Shown here: piece after piece, positions 42,020 through 50,005 of the stretch
How positions within the stretch are numbered: the first letter of the stretch is position 1
How the letters are laid out: each line of letters opens with the position of its first letter
NCBI GenBank assembly: GCA_024398815.1
Contig: JAKSIL010000003.1
Location: forward strand, 1-64,000
Length of the DNA stretch: 64,000 nucleotides
Reading direction: 5' to 3'
From: Fibrobacter sp.
GTDB lineage: Bacteria > Fibrobacterota > Fibrobacteria > Fibrobacterales > Fibrobacteraceae
Program-made: the position numbers and the translations under genes
Notes under the pieces: model-generated
The model's input: only the letters and a program-made list of their open reading frames with translations
The model's database searches: none
What the model was told of the DNA's origin: nothing

Positions 42020-42085
42020 TTGATAAATAGACAATGGAAAGTGTTTTGCTCGCCTTTGATTCAGTCGGGCTAGAACGTATTTTTT
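42020..42085 (+). promoter_or_regulatory. Regulon operator n and TAnnTT box
   Basis: Degenerate palindrome TTGAT-AAATA-GACAA at 42020-42034, then TGGAA. TATTTTTTCA box at 42078 (offset 58), 41 bases before the GH5 start. Confidence 0.62.
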
Positions 42086-42118
42086 CAATGTTGGTGGGAT
42101 TTTTTTTGTGAGGAAAAA

Positions 42119-43861
42119 ATGAACAAGGTGATGTTTGGCGTGCTTTTGGCATGCATGTGCGCAATTGCTGCTACGAATGAGTTTCGTGGCGTGAACTGGG
42201 CTGATCCGCGCGACAATTTCGTGAGCGACAAGCTGGTGCTTACGGGGATGTCGAAGTCGGATACTTACGAATCGGCATCCGTCGTTGCGGATAAAGTTAT
42301 TGGACAATTTCAGGAATTACTTGGGACGAATAGCGTCCGTATTCCCGTGAACGAGGCGACGATTCTCGATTGGTGGGGGACTTACACTGGCGTCATCGAC
42401 GTGGGGCTTACCAAGGGCCGCGTGATTCTTTGCTACTGGGGCCCTGCGCACGGTGCTGGCCCTGCGAACATGGACCGCTTCTGGAACATGTGGAAAAAGA
42501 TTGTCGATGCCTACGCTGACGAGCCGAATGCGTATTTCGAAATTTTTAACGAACCGAATATGTATAACAAGAACGATTTGCGTAACCTGTACGCGACCTG
42601 GCTCGAAAAATTCCCGAATGTTCCTCGCAACCACATTATTCTGGACGGAACCGGCATGGCGCAGAATGTGCCGGAAGTTGCCGACGACAGCCGCTTTGAC
42701 GAATGCCTCCTCGCTGTCCACGATTACTCCATGTGGGGTTTCTTCAAGTCCGAGGCGGAATGGATGGGCCACATCAGCGGCGAGGTGGGCAAGTACGCCG
42801 ACCGCACGATTTGCACGGAATGGGGCGGCGCCATGAGCCCGGGTACAAAGAACGGCGAATACTTCGACTACCAGGATTACAACAAGCCCACTTCCAACTA
42901 CTTCATGGCCTACATCCGCGGCATCACGGAACAGCTGCGCAAGTGGGAAATGGGAAGTTTCTACTGGGTCGGCCTCAAGGAGGGCGACTGGTACAGCATG
43001 ACGAAAAAGTCGGGCGAGGGCGCGAACATCAAGCTTGAAATCGTGAACCAGTCCGGCGTCGACCGCATGCAGTATTCCTGGACGGATACCGTCGAGACTG
43101 CACCCGCGAAACAGGACCCGTTTGGCGGCAAGGCCTGGGCGATTCCCGGCGTCATCCAGGCGGAAGATTACGACGAAGGCGGCAGTCGCGTTTCGTTCTA
43201 CGACAAGAGCTCCGAAAACGAGGGCGGCGTTTACCGCGAAGATGCTGTGGATATCGTGGCTTTGGATTCCACGGACGCCTCGAAGGGTTACGCCATCGGC
43301 TACACTCAGGATGGCGAATGGCTCGAGTACACCGTGAACGTGGAAAAGGAAGGCGACTACACGGTGGGCGTCTCGATGGCGACCGCTTCCGAGAAGGCCG
43401 GCGTGAAGCTGTTTGTCGATGGCGAAGTCGTGGCCGACAGTGTCCTTGCAAGGCAGGGCGAGGACTGGAGCGTGTACGAGTCTGCCGAAGCCAAAATCGG
43501 CAAGCTTGCCGCCGGCGAGCACGTGCTCAAAATGCAGATTGTCGGGAACTACGTGAATATTGACAGGATTCGCGTTTGCGAAGGAACGGCCTGCAAGGAT
43601 CCCGTCGTCGAAGACGTTCAAGATTCTACGGATTCCACGACCACGTATATGGCGAATTTCGGCAAAAATCCGACATCCTTTATGCAATCGGGACGGAATG
43701 CCGGTGTCTTTAGCGCGACTGGGCGATTCCTCGGGCGCGTCGATGTGTCCCACGGGGGTGTTACGGAATCCTTGAAAATGGCAGGGTTTGCTCCCGGAGT
43801 CTATTTTGTGCGTTTTTCAGCCGAAAATTCGATTATTCTACGCAAAATTTGCGTAGAATAG
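42119..43861 (+). CDS. GH5 glycoside hydrolase with CBM6 and altered FPm-1 (first copy)
   Basis: A 580-residue secreted enzyme. Signal peptide about 1-18; GH5-like barrel about 20-320 with acid/base E145 (FEIFNEPN) and nucleophile E234 (ICTEWGG); CBM6 about 335-490; FPm-1 about 522-580. The subfamily, hence substrate (xylan, mannan or glucan), cannot be read from motifs. The last residues (IILRKICVE) do not look like FPm-1: they are encoded by a palindromic repeat (43834-43860) that also supplies part of the stop codon. The paralogue at 46229 ends normally. Regulated by operator n. Confidence 0.85.
   Translation: MNKVMFGVLLACMCAIAATNEFRGVNWADPRDNFVSDKLVLTGMSKSDTYESASVVADKVIGQFQELLGTNSVRIPVNEATILDWWGTYTGVIDVGLTKGRVILCYWGPAHGAGPANMDRFWNMWKKIVDAYADEPNAYFEIFNEPNMYNKNDLRNLYATWLEKFPNVPRNHIILDGTGMAQNVPEVADDSRFDECLLAVHDYSMWGFFKSEAEWMGHISGEVGKYADRTICTEWGGAMSPGTKNGEYFDYQDYNKPTSNYFMAYIRGITEQLRKWEMGSFYWVGLKEGDWYSMTKKSGEGANIKLEIVNQSGVDRMQYSWTDTVETAPAKQDPFGGKAWAIPGVIQAEDYDEGGSRVSFYDKSSENEGGVYREDAVDIVALDSTDASKGYAIGYTQDGEWLEYTVNVEKEGDYTVGVSMATASEKAGVKLFVDGEVVADSVLARQGEDWSVYESAEAKIGKLAAGEHVLKMQIVGNYVNIDRIRVCEGTACKDPVVEDVQDSTDSTTTYMANFGKNPTSFMQSGRNAGVFSATGRFLGRVDVSHGGVTESLKMAGFAPGVYFVRFSAENSIILRKICVE
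43834..43860. repeat. 27-bp palindrome overlapping the GH5 stop codon
   Basis: TATTCTACGCAAA / TTTGCGTAGAATA arms are perfectly complementary over 13 bp with a central A. It matches the palindrome at 38849-38879 with one base different. It lies inside the coding frame and changes the end of the protein. Confidence 0.8.
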
Positions 43862-43889
43862 CGTTCGCAACCCCGTAAATTCCCTTTTC

Positions 43890-43923
43890 CCCCTTTGTTG
43901 AATTGACAAAGGGGATTTTTTTT
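43890..43923 (+). terminator. Terminator after the first GH5 gene
   Basis: CCCCTTTGT/ACAAAGGGG stem with a 7-base loop, then nine T. Confidence 0.9.
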
Positions 43924-43982
43924 CGCCTTCGAAAACATCCATTTAAACATGTATCTTTCTAGAAAAGTGTATGAGGATGTCT

Positions 43983-46061
43983 ATGATTTACTGCAAATCC
44001 ATTCTGGCAGTCCTGGCGTCAGTCGCTCTTGCGAGCGCCGCTGTAAACTTGAACGTGAGCCTTGGCGACAGCATCAAGCCCGTGACGCATGTGGCGACAG
44101 GTTCGCTTTACGGCCTTACCGAATCGCTCCCGAGCAATATCGAAAAGGACTTGGCTCCCCTGAAGCCGAACGTCTTCCTGAACCCGGCCCGTAGCGGCAA
44201 CGGTCGCCAGCAAGGGATTGGTGGAGCCTTCCTTGTCGCCCCGCGTGTCGAGAGCATCGGTGCGAAAGTCCAGATTCGCTTGGCCGACGTCCTCCCGGGA
44301 TGGCCTTACAAATTCGTTAGCATGGACCACTGGAAACAGGAAGTCACTTCCGTCATCAACGACAAGTTGAAATCGGCGAACAAGAATTTCGACGGCTACG
44401 AAATCTGGAACGAACCCGACGGCACCTGGAAAGATGCCAACGGCGATTTCAATTCCGTGTTGTGGAAACAGACTTACGATTTAATCCGTAAAATGGATCC
44501 GGGCGCAAAGATTATCGGCCCCTCGTATTCCTATTACAATTCGTCACGCATGGATGCGTTCCTCAAGTACTGTTCGCAGAACAACTGCTTGCCCGATGTC
44601 ATCAGTTGGCACCAGTGGGGTTCCGCCAACTTCGTGAACGTGGTGGAGAGTGTTCGCAGTATCGAAAAGAAGTACAATATTTCTCCGCGTCCGTTCAGCG
44701 TCAACGAATACTCCTCCGAGGAACACTCCGAGGAAGGCTGCCCGGGCCTTTCCGTGCCGTTCATTTCGAAGTTTGAACGCTACGGTGTCGAAAGCGCCAT
44801 GATTTCCTGGTGGTTCGTACCGCTTCCAGGCCGTTTGGGAAGTTTGCTCACTTCGAACAACGAACGTGGCGGCGGCTGGTGGCTCTACAAGTGGTACGGC
44901 GACATGTCGGGCTACATGGCGAAGGTGACGCCCCCGAACGACAAGAGCGATGGCGTCGATGGCTTTGCTGCACTTGATAAGAAGAAAGGTTTTGCGAGCG
45001 TCGTGCTTGGCGGCAATACCAAGGGCGATATAAGCGTGAACATTTCCGGGATTCCCGCATCCTTCGGTGCGAAGGTGAACGTGGACGTGGAATACGTTGT
45101 ATGGGAAAATAAGGACAAGGCGGTCGCGGGCCCTACGCTTGTGGAAAGCAAGGAATACGCGGTGAGCGATGGTAAAATCACCGTCCCCGTGAACATCACG
45201 AATACGAAGTACGGCTACCACGTGCATGTAACCCCGATTATCCCGCAGGAACCGTACGATCCGTCGACCGGGAAAGCGGGCTCTGCCCCCACGGAACTCC
45301 CGGGCGTTCTCCAGGTCGAAAACTACGACGTGGGCGGCCAGAACAAGGCCTACTACGACAAGGATGAAGACAACAAGGGAGGCCTTTACCGTGAAGACAT
45401 GGTCGATGTGGTCGCCGTCGATGAAAACGACGCGTCGAAGGGCTACGCCATCGGCTACACGCAGGAAGGCGAATGGCTGGAATACACCGTGAACGTGAAG
45501 ACGGCCGGCAAGTACGCGGTGAAGGCTTCGTACGCCACGTCCTCCGAAAATACGGGAATCAAGTTGTTCGTAGATGACAAGGCCGTTACCGACGCAATCA
45601 TGTTCCCGCAAGGGGCCGATTGGACCACGTACAATACGGTGAGCGTCACGACTTCTGAAATCTCCGCCGGTACGCACGTTTTGAAAATGGAAATCGTCGG
45701 GAACTACGTGAACGTGGACTGGCTCGAGTTCTGTGCGGGCGAAAAATGCGCCGAAGAGAAGCCTGCGGAATCTACGAAATCCGATTCCGGCGAAGTCGTT
45801 GCTAAAACGGATTCATCGCAAACATCGCATGAACAAACTTCGTTTATTCGCAATAGAGCGGTAATGGGCCCGTCCATGTTTGATATGCGCAAAACGAATG
45901 TGTACAACGTATTCAGTATAACGGGCAAGCGCCTAGGCCAAGTAAGTCTTGATGGTGTAAACATTGCCGAATCGTTGAAATTGGCGGGCTATGTTCCGGG
46001 CGTCTATCTGATTCGCCATGTCAACGGTGGCCAATTCTATCGCATAGGATTTTCCAAATAG
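43983..46061 (+). CDS. Clan GH-A glycoside hydrolase of unassigned family with CBM6 and FPm-1
   Basis: A 692-residue secreted protein. Signal peptide about 1-19. The catalytic region, about 22-420, has clan GH-A features: E144 in GYEIWNEPDGTWK (acid/base type) and E242 in FSVNEYSSEEH (nucleophile type), with SWHQWG between. The N-terminal part (VATGSLYGLTESLPS, KPNVFLNPARSG) is distantly like GH39-type enzymes, but I cannot name the family. CBM6 about 440-595 with the VYREDMVDVVAVDENDA-type insert; FPm-1 about 635-692. The ATG at 43983 has GAGGA five bases upstream; in-frame ATGs at 43971 and 43977 are alternatives. No operator is visible, though TATCTTTC at 43952 fits the promoter box. It lies between two paralogous GH5 genes. 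Confidence 0.75.
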   Translation: MIYCKSILAVLASVALASAAVNLNVSLGDSIKPVTHVATGSLYGLTESLPSNIEKDLAPLKPNVFLNPARSGNGRQQGIGGAFLVAPRVESIGAKVQIRLADVLPGWPYKFVSMDHWKQEVTSVINDKLKSANKNFDGYEIWNEPDGTWKDANGDFNSVLWKQTYDLIRKMDPGAKIIGPSYSYYNSSRMDAFLKYCSQNNCLPDVISWHQWGSANFVNVVESVRSIEKKYNISPRPFSVNEYSSEEHSEEGCPGLSVPFISKFERYGVESAMISWWFVPLPGRLGSLLTSNNERGGGWWLYKWYGDMSGYMAKVTPPNDKSDGVDGFAALDKKKGFASVVLGGNTKGDISVNISGIPASFGAKVNVDVEYVVWENKDKAVAGPTLVESKEYAVSDGKITVPVNITNTKYGYHVHVTPIIPQEPYDPSTGKAGSAPTELPGVLQVENYDVGGQNKAYYDKDEDNKGGLYREDMVDVVAVDENDASKGYAIGYTQEGEWLEYTVNVKTAGKYAVKASYATSSENTGIKLFVDDKAVTDAIMFPQGADWTTYNTVSVTTSEISAGTHVLKMEIVGNYVNVDWLEFCAGEKCAEEKPAESTKSDSGEVVAKTDSSQTSHEQTSFIRNRAVMGPSMFDMRKTNVYNVFSITGKRLGQVSLDGVNIAESLKLAGYVPGVYLIRHVNGGQFYRIGFSK

Positions 46062-46091
46062 CTTGCGAGAGTCTTCATCTCAACTCCATAC

Positions 46092-46127
46092 ATGCCGCCT
46101 CGACCCCTAATCGGGGCGGCATTTCAT
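46092..46127 (+). terminator. Terminator after the GH-A gene
   Basis: ATGCCGCCTCGA/TCGGGGCGGCAT 12-bp stem; weak T tail. Confidence 0.8.
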
Positions 46128-46128
46128 T

Positions 46129-46194
46129 TGGATAAAAAGTCAATGAAGATTTGAGAAAGAGAATGTGTTATGTGATTTTTTAAATGTAACTTTC
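46129..46194 (+). promoter_or_regulatory. Regulon operator o and TAnnTT box
   Basis: TGGAT-AAAAA-GTCAA at 46129-46143, then TGAAG. TAACTTTCAA box at 46187 (offset 58), 42 bases before the second GH5 start. Confidence 0.7.
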
Positions 46195-46228
46195 AATTAG
46201 GTCGTTAGGACAAAGGGATATTTGGATT

Positions 46229-47968
46229 ATGCTGAAATTCATCATTGCAGCTTTTCTTGTCGTGTGCGCAAACTCTTTCGCCGCGACGAATCAATTCAGA
46301 GGCGTAAACTGGGCGGACAAGCGGGACAATTTTGTTTCCGATGTTCTCGTGCTTTCCGGTCTTTCGCTGAGCGATACTTACGAATCGGCTTCCGTTGTGG
46401 CAGATCGCGTCATCGGCCAGTTCGTGGAAGTTCTCGGCACCAACAGCGTGCGCATTCCCATCAACGAACCCACAGCTTCCAAATACTGGAATACCTACAA
46501 GGCGGTTATCGATGTCGGTACGTCGTATGGCCGCGTAGATATCGGCTACTGGGGCCCTGCCCAGCCTTCCGGCCCGAAGAATATGGACGATTGGTGGAAA
46601 ATGTGGAAGACCGTGGTCGACGATTACGGAGAAGATCCCAATGTCTATTTTGAAATTTTCAATGAACCCCACATGTACAGCAAAAACGATTTGCGTAATT
46701 TGTATGCAACCTGGCTGGAAAAGTTCCCGAACGTGCCGCACGACCATATCATTCTGGATGGTACGGGCATGGCGCAGAATGTACCCGAAATAGCCGAAGA
46801 CAGCCGCTTCGATGGTTGCCTTTTTGCCGTCCACGAATACACTTTTTGGAACATGGGTATCACGACAGAAACGGGCTGGAAAAATTCTTTCAAGGGGAAG
46901 GTGGGCAATTTCATCGACCGTACCGTCTGCACGGAATGGGGCGGCGCCATGAGCCCGGGCGACAAGGCGGGCGTCCATTACGAATACATGGACTACAATA
47001 CCAATCCCACCAACTACTTCATGGCCTACATCCGCGGCATGTCCGACCAGTTGCGCGAATGGGAGATGGGAAGCTTCTACTGGCCGGGTCTCCGTGACGG
47101 TGACTGGTACAGCATGACGGTGCGCGAAGGCGAAGGTGCAAACATCAAGCTGAAAATTGCGAACCAGTCCGGCTTGGACCGCTTGCACATGGCCTGGTCC
47201 GACACCGTCGAGACGACGCCCGTTGTGCAGGAACCTTTTGGCGACGCACCGGTTGAACTTCCGGGAATCGTCCAGGCCGAAAATTACGACAAGGGAGGAA
47301 ACCGTCATTCCTTCTACGACAAGGACAGCAAGAATCAGGGCGGCGTCTATCGCGAAGATGCGGTCGACATCGTGCAAATCGATTCCCTGGACGCTTCCAA
47401 GGGCTTCGCGGTCGGCTATACTGAATCGGGAGAATGGCTGGAATACACCGTCAACGTAAAGGAAGCGGGCGAGTTTACCGTAAAGGCCGCATTTGCGACT
47501 GCGTCCGAGAATGCCGGCGTTCAGCTGTTTGTCGATGACAAGGCCGTTTCTGACTCCGTAATCGCCACCCAGGGCGAAGACTGGTCCACTTACGTTATTG
47601 AAACTTTCAAGACCTCAAAGATCGAAGCCGGCGAACACGTTCTCAAGATGGTGATTCTCGGAAACTACCTGAACATCGACTACTTGGAATTCTGTGCGGG
47701 CGCCTGTGCCGCAATCGACTCTGCTAAATCCGCTGTGGAACCGGTCGATTCCCCGGATTCGAATACAGCGGCAGTCGCTTCCGTGCGCTCGATCGTTTCG
47801 TCGAATAGAGTCGTGAAGGTCTTCGGCGTTACGGGCAAGTTCCTTGGAAACGTGCCGCTTGCAGGCAAAAGCGCTTCCGAGGCACTCAAACAGTTCGGCT
47901 ATGCTTCTGGCACTTACGTGGTCCGCTTCAGCAACGGCAAAACCTCCCGCGTAAAGATTTCCCGCTAG
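46229..47968 (+). CDS. GH5 glycoside hydrolase with CBM6 and FPm-1 (second copy)
   Basis: A 579-residue secreted enzyme closely related to the GH5 protein at 42119. Signal peptide about 1-18; GH5 barrel about 20-320, acid/base E146 (FEIFNEPH), nucleophile E236 (VCTEWGG); shared strings include QFRGVNWAD and KNDLRNLYATWLEKFPNVP. CBM6 about 335-490; intact FPm-1 about 522-579 ending SRVKISR. The pair brackets the unassigned GH-A gene, which suggests a duplication around or before insertion of that gene. Regulated by operator o. Confidence 0.88.
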   Translation: MLKFIIAAFLVVCANSFAATNQFRGVNWADKRDNFVSDVLVLSGLSLSDTYESASVVADRVIGQFVEVLGTNSVRIPINEPTASKYWNTYKAVIDVGTSYGRVDIGYWGPAQPSGPKNMDDWWKMWKTVVDDYGEDPNVYFEIFNEPHMYSKNDLRNLYATWLEKFPNVPHDHIILDGTGMAQNVPEIAEDSRFDGCLFAVHEYTFWNMGITTETGWKNSFKGKVGNFIDRTVCTEWGGAMSPGDKAGVHYEYMDYNTNPTNYFMAYIRGMSDQLREWEMGSFYWPGLRDGDWYSMTVREGEGANIKLKIANQSGLDRLHMAWSDTVETTPVVQEPFGDAPVELPGIVQAENYDKGGNRHSFYDKDSKNQGGVYREDAVDIVQIDSLDASKGFAVGYTESGEWLEYTVNVKEAGEFTVKAAFATASENAGVQLFVDDKAVSDSVIATQGEDWSTYVIETFKTSKIEAGEHVLKMVILGNYLNIDYLEFCAGACAAIDSAKSAVEPVDSPDSNTAAVASVRSIVSSNRVVKVFGVTGKFLGNVPLAGKSASEALKQFGYASGTYVVRFSNGKTSRVKISR

Positions 47969-48019
47969 CTTTTTACGCCAGAGCTTGCAAAAGAAACTAC
48001 TTCATAACACATCCCATAC

Positions 48020-48050
48020 AGCGTCCCGGCTTAAAAACCGGGACGCTTCC
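48020..48050 (+). terminator. Terminator after the second GH5 gene
   Basis: AGCGTCCCGG/CCGGGACGCT perfect 10-bp stem. The T tail is poor (TTCCTGTTT). Confidence 0.75.
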
Positions 48051-48057
48051 TGTTTGC

Positions 48058-48087
48058 AAAAAAAAAAGCCCCCGCCAAGGCGGAGGC
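48058..48087 (-). terminator. Terminator of the minus-strand CE1 gene
   Basis: Read on the minus strand: GCCTCCGCC/GGCGGGGGC stem followed by ten T. Confidence 0.9.
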
Positions 48088-48143
48088 TTAATGCCGTATG
48101 AGGAGAACTCTAATTTCTACGGCGAATCTTTACAAGTGAATTG

Positions 48144-49649
48144 TTACGGAAGTGTGAAGGACTTCAGGAACGGCCAACCGACGGTGCCATCGCCCTGATC
48201 GTGACCAGAGCCGTTGTGGTTGTTGGTGCTCTTGTCGGTGCAAAGTACGACCTTCACGCCGTCCTTACAAGTGGAGTATTCCTGGCAACCATTGGCATTC
48301 TTGCTCGGGCTTCCGGTACAACCGTTCTTTTCGGCCCAGAACTTGAAGTTGCCTTCAGCGCCGAGGAAGTTCAAACCATCGTTGAAGCCGCTGTCGCCAC
48401 CCTGGTATCTGCAGACAAAGTCGCCGGTACCGCGGAACATGATGATGGAAATCGGACGCGGCGGGTTGCAAGAGGCACTGTTCGTGGTGTTCAAGTCCAT
48501 GCCGGCAGGTGCCACGGCAGCGTAAATGTCTGCCATGTTGCAAGCCACGTGGTTGCTCATGCCGCCACCCATGGAGAAACCGGTTGCGTACACGCGCTTC
48601 GTGTCGATGCAGACCTTTTCTTCCACGGCCTTGATCATTTCACGAGAGAACTTCACGTCGTCATCGTTGGAGCAGCACGGACCAACGTTCCAGCCGTTAC
48701 CCATTCCACCCGGTTTGCCGGTACCGTCCGGATACAGGGAGATGACGCCTTCGGGGTCCGTCTGGGACTTGTACTGAGTGCCCTGGAGCTGACCCTGGCC
48801 GCTACCTCCAATCGGATGGTAGTCAACGACGAGCGGTACGGGCTTGTCGCCCTTGTAGGCGCTAGGCACGTGCATGATGAATGTGCGGTTCTTGCCGTCC
48901 ACGTTCACGCTCATGTTGTGGTCGCCAGCCTTGTATTCCTTGCCGGAGCAATCAACGACAACTTCTGCCTTTGCTTCGGAAGATGCCGGAACGACCGCTG
49001 TTTCGCTGGAAGCCGGAGTTGCAGGAACGACCGAAGCGCTGGAAGCGGGGGTTGCCGGAGTTGCGGAGGCCGCTTCCAGCGTGATTTTCACGTTTTCTTC
49101 GACTTCCTGTTGCATCTGGTAGGTGGTGTTGGCGAAGCCTTCCTTGGCAAACTGGATGAAGGGAAGAATGTCGCCTTCCTTCAGGAGAGCCTTGCCGTCG
49201 GTGAGGGAATATGTCTGGCTTTTGCCATCGGCATTAACGCGTGCGAACTTGGCGCCAAAGGCGGTCTTGCCCAGGTCAAAGCTCATGGAACCGAATGCTT
49301 CGCGGACTTCCTTCTGGAAAGTCACCTTGCCGAGAGCGTCGACTACGGAAATCTTGAGGTTGTGGGCGTTAACGTTTTCGAGACCGAGAACATTCTTGGC
49401 GAAATGTACCGACAGGGTAGATACGCTGATGCCGCTGATTGCCTCGGTGGATCCATCGCTCGAGAGGGCGAATGCGCCGGTTTCGTTCGACGTTGTCTCG
49501 AAACCACCCATATTCATTGTGTTGATTTTTACTCCAGAAAGAGGTTCACCCGCTTTCGTGGTGACCTGACCCGATATACTCCAGCCAAATGACATGGAGG
49601 TTGCCAATGCGATTCCGCCAGCAATGACCGGTAACTTTGAGAGATGCAT
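48144..49649 (-). CDS. CE1-type esterase with N-terminal accessory domains
   Basis: A 501-residue secreted esterase, the only minus-strand gene inside the cluster. Signal peptide about 1-22; CarboxypepD_reg-like domain about 24-72 (SGQVTTKAGEPLSGVKI); a beta-rich region about 75-175 that resembles the FPm-1/secretion-tail fold (LKISVVDALGKVTFQ); Ala/Pro/Ser linker with repeated ATPASSASVVP-type units about 190-230; CE1 feruloyl-esterase-like domain about 235-501 with GFSMGGGMS serine block, a HPIGGSG oxyanion segment and late His (NNHNGSGHDQG). It has no C-terminal FPm-1, the reverse of its neighbours. No regulon operator is seen upstream, though TATTTTTG fits a promoter box on its strand (about 49708-49715). 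Confidence 0.85.
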   Translation of the reverse strand: MHLSKLPVIAGGIALATSMSFGWSISGQVTTKAGEPLSGVKINTMNMGGFETTSNETGAFALSSDGSTEAISGISVSTLSVHFAKNVLGLENVNAHNLKISVVDALGKVTFQKEVREAFGSMSFDLGKTAFGAKFARVNADGKSQTYSLTDGKALLKEGDILPFIQFAKEGFANTTYQMQQEVEENVKITLEAASATPATPASSASVVPATPASSETAVVPASSEAKAEVVVDCSGKEYKAGDHNMSVNVDGKNRTFIMHVPSAYKGDKPVPLVVDYHPIGGSGQGQLQGTQYKSQTDPEGVISLYPDGTGKPGGMGNGWNVGPCCSNDDDVKFSREMIKAVEEKVCIDTKRVYATGFSMGGGMSNHVACNMADIYAAVAPAGMDLNTTNSASCNPPRPISIIMFRGTGDFVCRYQGGDSGFNDGLNFLGAEGNFKFWAEKNGCTGSPSKNANGCQEYSTCKDGVKVVLCTDKSTNNHNGSGHDQGDGTVGWPFLKSFTLP

Positions 49650-50005
49650 GGTTGCTCCTTTTTTGTGTTGGTGTGTCCATAACCAAGAACGGCACCGTTT
49701 CCGATAGCAAAAATAGATGCGGGAAATGTCTTTGGGGCATTTTTTCGTACTTGACGTTGTTAAAACGTTGTGCGCTATACAACAATCGGGGTGAATGGTT
49801 CCACACAGCTTGTTTTGGCGGAACAGGGCTTTTTTACATAGACATTAATATGTAATTCGCAAAAAAACGGGTATAATGTAAATCTTTTAGTACGTTTTGA
49901 CATTTTGTAAATGGGACATTTTGGGGGTCGTGCGATAATGGCTGTTGTGAAGGATATTTTTATGACAGCCTCAATTTTGGGGTGGTGTATGACAAGGATG
50001 TGGAT
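49650..50005. other. Divergent promoter region between CE1 and the first GH10 gene
   Basis: Contains operator p for the GH10 gene (49897-49962) and a TATTTTTG box for the minus-strand CE1 gene. GTTGT/ACAAC half sites occur around 49770-49785. No coding sequence. Confidence 0.55.
49897..49962 (+). promoter_or_regulatory. Regulon operator p and TAnnTT box
   Basis: TTGAC-ATTTT-GTAAA at 49897-49911, then TGGGA. TATTTTTATG box at 49955 (offset 58), 51 bases before the GH10 start. The box block GGATATTTTTATG is identical at operator q. Confidence 0.78.

Noticed and set aside
43903..43914. TTGACAAAGGGG as another regulon operator
   Set aside because: It is the 3' arm of a terminator hairpin (CCCCTTTGT/ACAAAGGGG), lacks the right half site and is not 58 bases from a box.
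49740..49790. Regulon operator for the minus-strand CE1 gene
   Set aside because: A TATTTTTG box is present on that strand, but the sequence 58 bases upstream (GCACAACGTTTTAAC) does not match the palindrome.
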